Source of the DNA: Hydractinia symbiolongicarpus
Lineage: Eukaryota > Cnidaria > Hydrozoa > Anthoathecata > Hydractiniidae
Direction of reading: 5' to 3'
DNA: 64,000 nt
Assembly: GCF_029227915.1 (NCBI RefSeq)
Contig: NC_079876.1
Location: 24,492,001-24,556,000 of the forward strand
Shown piece after piece: positions 60,041 through 64,000 of this stretch; position 1 is the first letter of the stretch, and each line of letters opens with the position of its first letter. The notes under the pieces are model-generated. The model searched no databases, was not told the DNA's origin, and worked only from the letters and a program-made list of their open reading frames with translations. The position numbers and the translations under genes are program-made.

Positions 60041-63000
60041 ATTACGTTTTACGTAGCAACAGTAATAAAAGTTTTTAATGAAAACAGCAATATTTATGTG
60101 CTTTTGAACAAATAAACACAGGTGGAGAGTGTTTCTAACATTAAATTTGATTGAATTTGCATGATCGGTGTTGATTTTAGAAAAAAATATTCGTATATTA
60201 TTCTACATAAATATGTAATTATTGAACGTGGTAAAACATCAAATTTATCGCGGTGTTTAAAAAGTATACAAGAAACAAGTAAAATACATTTTCGTTTTGT
60301 AAACACGTGATTTGAGAGTAACATTTTTTATTTAAAACGTATGTCATTCAAGACAAGCCTTGGTAACAATATTTGTTTGAAGCTCACAACGTACTTTCAT
60401 GATGTTCGCAAAACTAAGATTCTTGTGAAGTAATAGTTGGGAACCATGGAAACTAAAAAATTATTCATACACTTTCGCTAAATTAATAACAGTGTCGTAA
60501 ACATCTATAATGGCAAGCCCAGAAAATAAGAGAGAACAAACAACAAACAGAAATCCAATTGTAAAATTTTCCAAAAATATATGACAAAAGTCTTAATAGA
60601 TAGAAATCGACTATTACGCTTCCAGTTCTGAATAAAAAGGCTTTCTATGCCAAACCCTGTGTTGACTAAGAAAAGTGGAAACCTGTCTTAGAACTTTTTT
60701 CTAGTTTTGTGATTGTTAGATTTAGACGTATCATATGTCTACACTGTGAACGTCCGCCATCTTGTATCACTGCCCGTCTTTATGTTGTAGCCTCACATTT
60801 GTTCTTGTGCTGTATGGTAGCCTCCATTCTATATAGTATATATTCACAAGCCGTAAATAAATATACATTCCTCTCGCAAATCTCGGCTCGTGACCACAAC
60901 AGTAATCGCGACAGTTTTTTGCCAGAAGAAATTATGCAGGTAATCTGGTTGTCAATACGTAATTATTCAAAGAAAATTTTCTTTCTTTCCAAAGAAATGT
61001 TTGGACGCAATTTAATCGTTTTTCAAGTCTTTTCAAGCAGCAGGTATTGAAAGATGACATGAAAAGTGCATTAACTAACAGATTTTTATTGTATGGTGTG
61101 GCAGAAGAGTCTATATGGAATTATTTGATAAAAAATTCTCCAATTGCATTTTTTGGTTAAATATTATGCCAAGATATGAAACTGTGTCAATCATCACCTA
61201 AATGTTTGCTTGCCTTAACTTCCTGCTGTTGCTGATAAAGTTTTCGACAAACGAAAGTTTTTAATCCATTCTGCGAGTCAAAAGTAACTAAGTTTTTATT
61301 GTAGAAATAGTGGCAATTTGAATTAAGGCTATTAACCACCAAAGTAATTAAACAAAAAAGAGAGAGAGTAAGGGGTAAGAGAGAAAAGGTTATTTTTTGA
61401 TACTTTTGCTCCTAAAAGAAGCACACCAAAATTCGTGTCTGTTAAGAGGAGGATTAACATTAGTAGTATCAAAAGAAAAAATTAGGACTAGTTTGATGTT
61501 CTTCGACAAAGTCCTTTCTCTTGATTTTCTCTATTAACCAACTAACCTGCTTATGAATTAAATTTAAAACCATTTATTTGTGTGGAGATCTGTGTGTGTT
61601 GCTTACCCCGATGCTTATCCCAACAGCATTAAGCGTTAAGGAATTAACGATGTTACATTTCGCTAACTTAAACCTTTATGTAGTGAGTAAATGTATGAAG
61701 GCTTGTGAACTAAATCATATTCTGTTCGGGCGTTTAGGGAATCTGAAAAGCCAAGGGGTAGGGGGGGGGGGCATTAGTTCCTGGCCATCTGTTGAGTTAC
61801 TAAGATAACAGGCTTGACGTCATGCCAAAGGATTTTCAATCCCTAAAACAGTATACTTCAGATAATTTATTCATGATTAATTAAGAGAAGGATTACAGGG
61901 TTAACGTAAGTGAAAATCGCGATGTTTTTCTTCTAATTTTAAGTAGTTCGGTTTCTTTATGACGTAAGAGATCTTGAACAGTGATAATGTGTAACGATTT
62001 TAGCGATTCCTTTTGCTTACAAGAACTATAAAAGATCTGGTGAAAACTTTATTTTCATAAATGTATGTCAAAGATTATTTCAGTCATGTCCCTAGATATA
62101 AAACATTATATTGCTAATTTCAGGTATATTCGCGAGAGCATGCATCCAGAAGTTCTTATTTTATTCCGAGATGTTCATATTACGGGATGTTATTTTTGAA
62201 GAATAAGAAGAATCCGAAGTATATGTCTAAACAATTTTAACCAGCTTCACCAAAAGACGAAGCTTTGACCTACACAGTTTAGATTCCAGTGCTAGAAGGT
62301 TTTCGTTTAAGCTTTCCTAGAAGAAGAGGATTGCCACCATTCTTTCAATAAATGACAATATTGAGAATGTAGAGATTCTTATACTTTCCTAAGGTATAAA
62401 AAATGATAACTTTGTTTGAATTGGAGCACTTCTTCCGCTTGTATTTCCAACGGGATTTTTGCAATTTTTAGTAAATGGGGTTTGCGGGTTTTTTTCATAA
62501 AGTCTCTTTAACAATAGCAATTGGGGAAGATTTATCAGCTGTAAATGATATATATTCTTCTGTAAAGTAGCGATTCTTTTCTCCTAATATGAATTCCACT
62601 TTATTTCGATATGTGTTTTTTTTTTCGGAAAAAATAGTAGCTTAACAGGGTTTGTCTACAGGAAAACTGATTTTCTAAAGATTGAGACTTTTCTTCATGA
62701 CATAACTTTTGAATCTCCAACTCCGTAGCTAGACTTTTAAAAGGGCTGGTTTACTTGTTGTATATGCTCCTTGATTAAATTCTCAAACAAACTATTGATG
62801 CAGCTTGTCAAATTCGATCTCTGCTAGCCAAGTATGGGTTTAGCAAAATTTATTAAAAGTTCTTCAATCTCTAATTATTAGGATTAAGCTAAAAAAAAGG
62901 ATATCATGAAAGACCTAATGCCACAGAGAGGGAAAAAATGATGATGTTAAATAGCTTCACTGCCAGATAGAGACGCTAAAAATCTTTTTAACCTTCCTAA
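60041..63000. other. Intergenic AT-rich region, nothing firmly supported
   Basis: A stretch near 60720-60910 (GAACGTCCGCCATCTTG, later AATAAATATACATTCCTCTC and CTCGTGACC) has the flavour of a retroviral-type LTR with a polyadenylation signal, but no terminal pair was found. A C/G-rich run (GGGGGGGGGG) lies near 61762-61771. Nothing else was recognised. Confidence 0.4.
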
Positions 63001-63029
63001 AGGAAATGGCTCAAGACGTCACTAAATTT

Positions 63030-63830
63030 TTCTGTCTGTGAGTGTAATGCGGACAACACAGCATATGATAAATTGATCAAAATTATGTCCCTGATCCTGA
63101 AAGGTTTTCCTAATCGATTAACACAAGTAGTAAGTGCAGCTTCGGCCGCTACAAGTCAGACGAAGAAAAAAAACACTTTTTTTAAAGTGTTGATAGAGTG
63201 TTCGTTTTAAAGTGTTTGTTTGTGTTAAAAACTTTGAAGAAGAGCATACTTGCAGCCAAGAGGAAGCAGATTCAAGAATGTTATACCACCTTTTCAAGTT
63301 ACATTCGCCATTTAAAGCTGTAGTTCGCACTGTTGATACAGATGTATTCCCACCTTGGGATCACTTCATTGAGTACAAGAAAAAGAATATTTGAATGGCG
63401 ACTGGCTATCATTACGAAATTAACACCATGCAACACATTAGTGTTAAATAAACACACGACTATTTTGAGCAAAAAGTTTGTAAATGCACATCTAATACTT
63501 CATACATTTATAGGATGCTATTGCACTATATATGATTCAACTCAAGGGGAAAAAAAAGATCGCTAAAATTGTAACAGGTATTTCAAAGATAGAAATCGTA
63601 AGAGAAAAAATATTGTGGCTACCAAAGATTTTTTGTACTTTGCACGGACAAAAAAACGGTGTCAGGTAATGATGCTACCAGCCATTATATGTGCGAATAA
63701 TATAGGTGGGATTTTGCTTGCCACCATGAAGCAGAGTGTTTTTGCAAAAAAAGATATTACAAAGTCCTGTTGCATGACTTTGGAGAGGTTATATCTTGCC
63801 AGCCCTCAAAAGTACAATTAGTTGCTTAAA
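63030..63830 (+). mobile_element. Degenerate copy of a multi-copy ORF family (EEADTRM motif)
   Basis: Plus-strand frames read CSQEEADSRMLYHLFKLHSP and AVVRTVDTDVF (63254-63350), then after a shift LILHTFIGCYCTIYDSTQGE KK (about 63490-63555). I recall these blocks (EEADTRML-H, V-VRTVDTDVVVL, LHAFTGCDT-S-F-GKGKK) in a family repeated hundreds of times in cnidarian genomes, probably transposon-encoded. It is frameshifted and incomplete. Confidence 0.5.
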
Positions 63831-63839
63831 AGCTCGAAA

Positions 63840-64000
63840 AAAATCATTACATTTTGGCATGGTTTGGTGCCATTACTACCCATAGATCGCTGACGTGGTG
63901 AAGCAAGATAAATAACTATTCTATTGAAACAAAACATTTTGTGATAAAGTTGGTACCAATTTTTTACGAATGCATGTGTTGGATTAAGTGGTAGACACGC
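63840..64000. other. Right edge, nothing recognised
   Basis: AT-rich sequence with no supported feature. Confidence 0.4.

Noticed and set aside
60709-61050. Solo LTR around 60.7-60.95 kb
   Set aside because: There is a polyadenylation-like AATAAA and LTR-like composition, but no TG...CA ends, target duplication or second copy could be shown.

Overview
The window is AT-rich, intron-rich animal DNA packed with old transposable elements. Phase 1-1 Ig and fibronectin type III (FN3) exons, a Polinton with DUF4116 repeats, Penelope-like, DIRS-like and CR1-type retroelements, and frequent TAGC/TA simple repeats suggest a marine invertebrate, most likely a cnidarian and perhaps a hydrozoan. The species cannot be fixed from the sequence.

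Region 1 (about 0.3-11.25 kb): a decayed Polinton/Maverick about 10.9 kb long. Its order is protein-primed DNA polymerase B (+), small proteins (+), integrase (+), a BRO-like protein (-), packaging ATPase (-), major capsid protein (-), a coiled-coil protein (+), a SAP/Rho-N-like small protein (-) and a DUF4116-repeat protein (-). Most large genes carry stops and frameshifts, and three catalytic motifs are altered. A 343-bp TTAA-flanked element interrupts the capsid gene. Short terminal inverted repeat blocks are still recognisable.

Region 2 (11.69-52.81 kb, minus strand): one large multi-exon gene for a secreted or membrane Ig/FN3 protein. It starts with a signal-peptide exon at 52.8 kb. Seventeen further exons follow: eight Ig exons, two single-exon FN3 domains, three FN3 domains each split over two exons, and one partial FN3 exon. 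Almost all are symmetric phase 1-1. The C-terminal part lies beyond the left edge, so the Polinton would sit inside an intron. Signs of recent exon turnover are an Ig exon with an in-frame stop, tandem Ig twins with a shifted donor, a duplicated Ig+FN3 module, and two decayed copies of an Ig exon.

The introns hold a Penelope-like GIY-YIG fragment (17 kb), a DIRS-like reverse transcriptase (21-22.5 kb), Helitron-like ends including a 139-bp mini-element (38.3 kb), a (GACA)n microsatellite (26.2-26.5 kb), Penelope and CR1 reverse transcriptase remnants (26.8-28.7 kb), tRNA-like heads, MITEs and a roughly 100-bp degenerate satellite (43-44.3 kb).

Region 3 (52.8-64 kb): mostly degraded repeats, including a Ty3/Gypsy gag remnant on the minus strand and a repeated-family ORF at the right end. 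It also holds a candidate two-exon gene for a secreted protein of about 98 residues (58.66-60.04 kb, minus).
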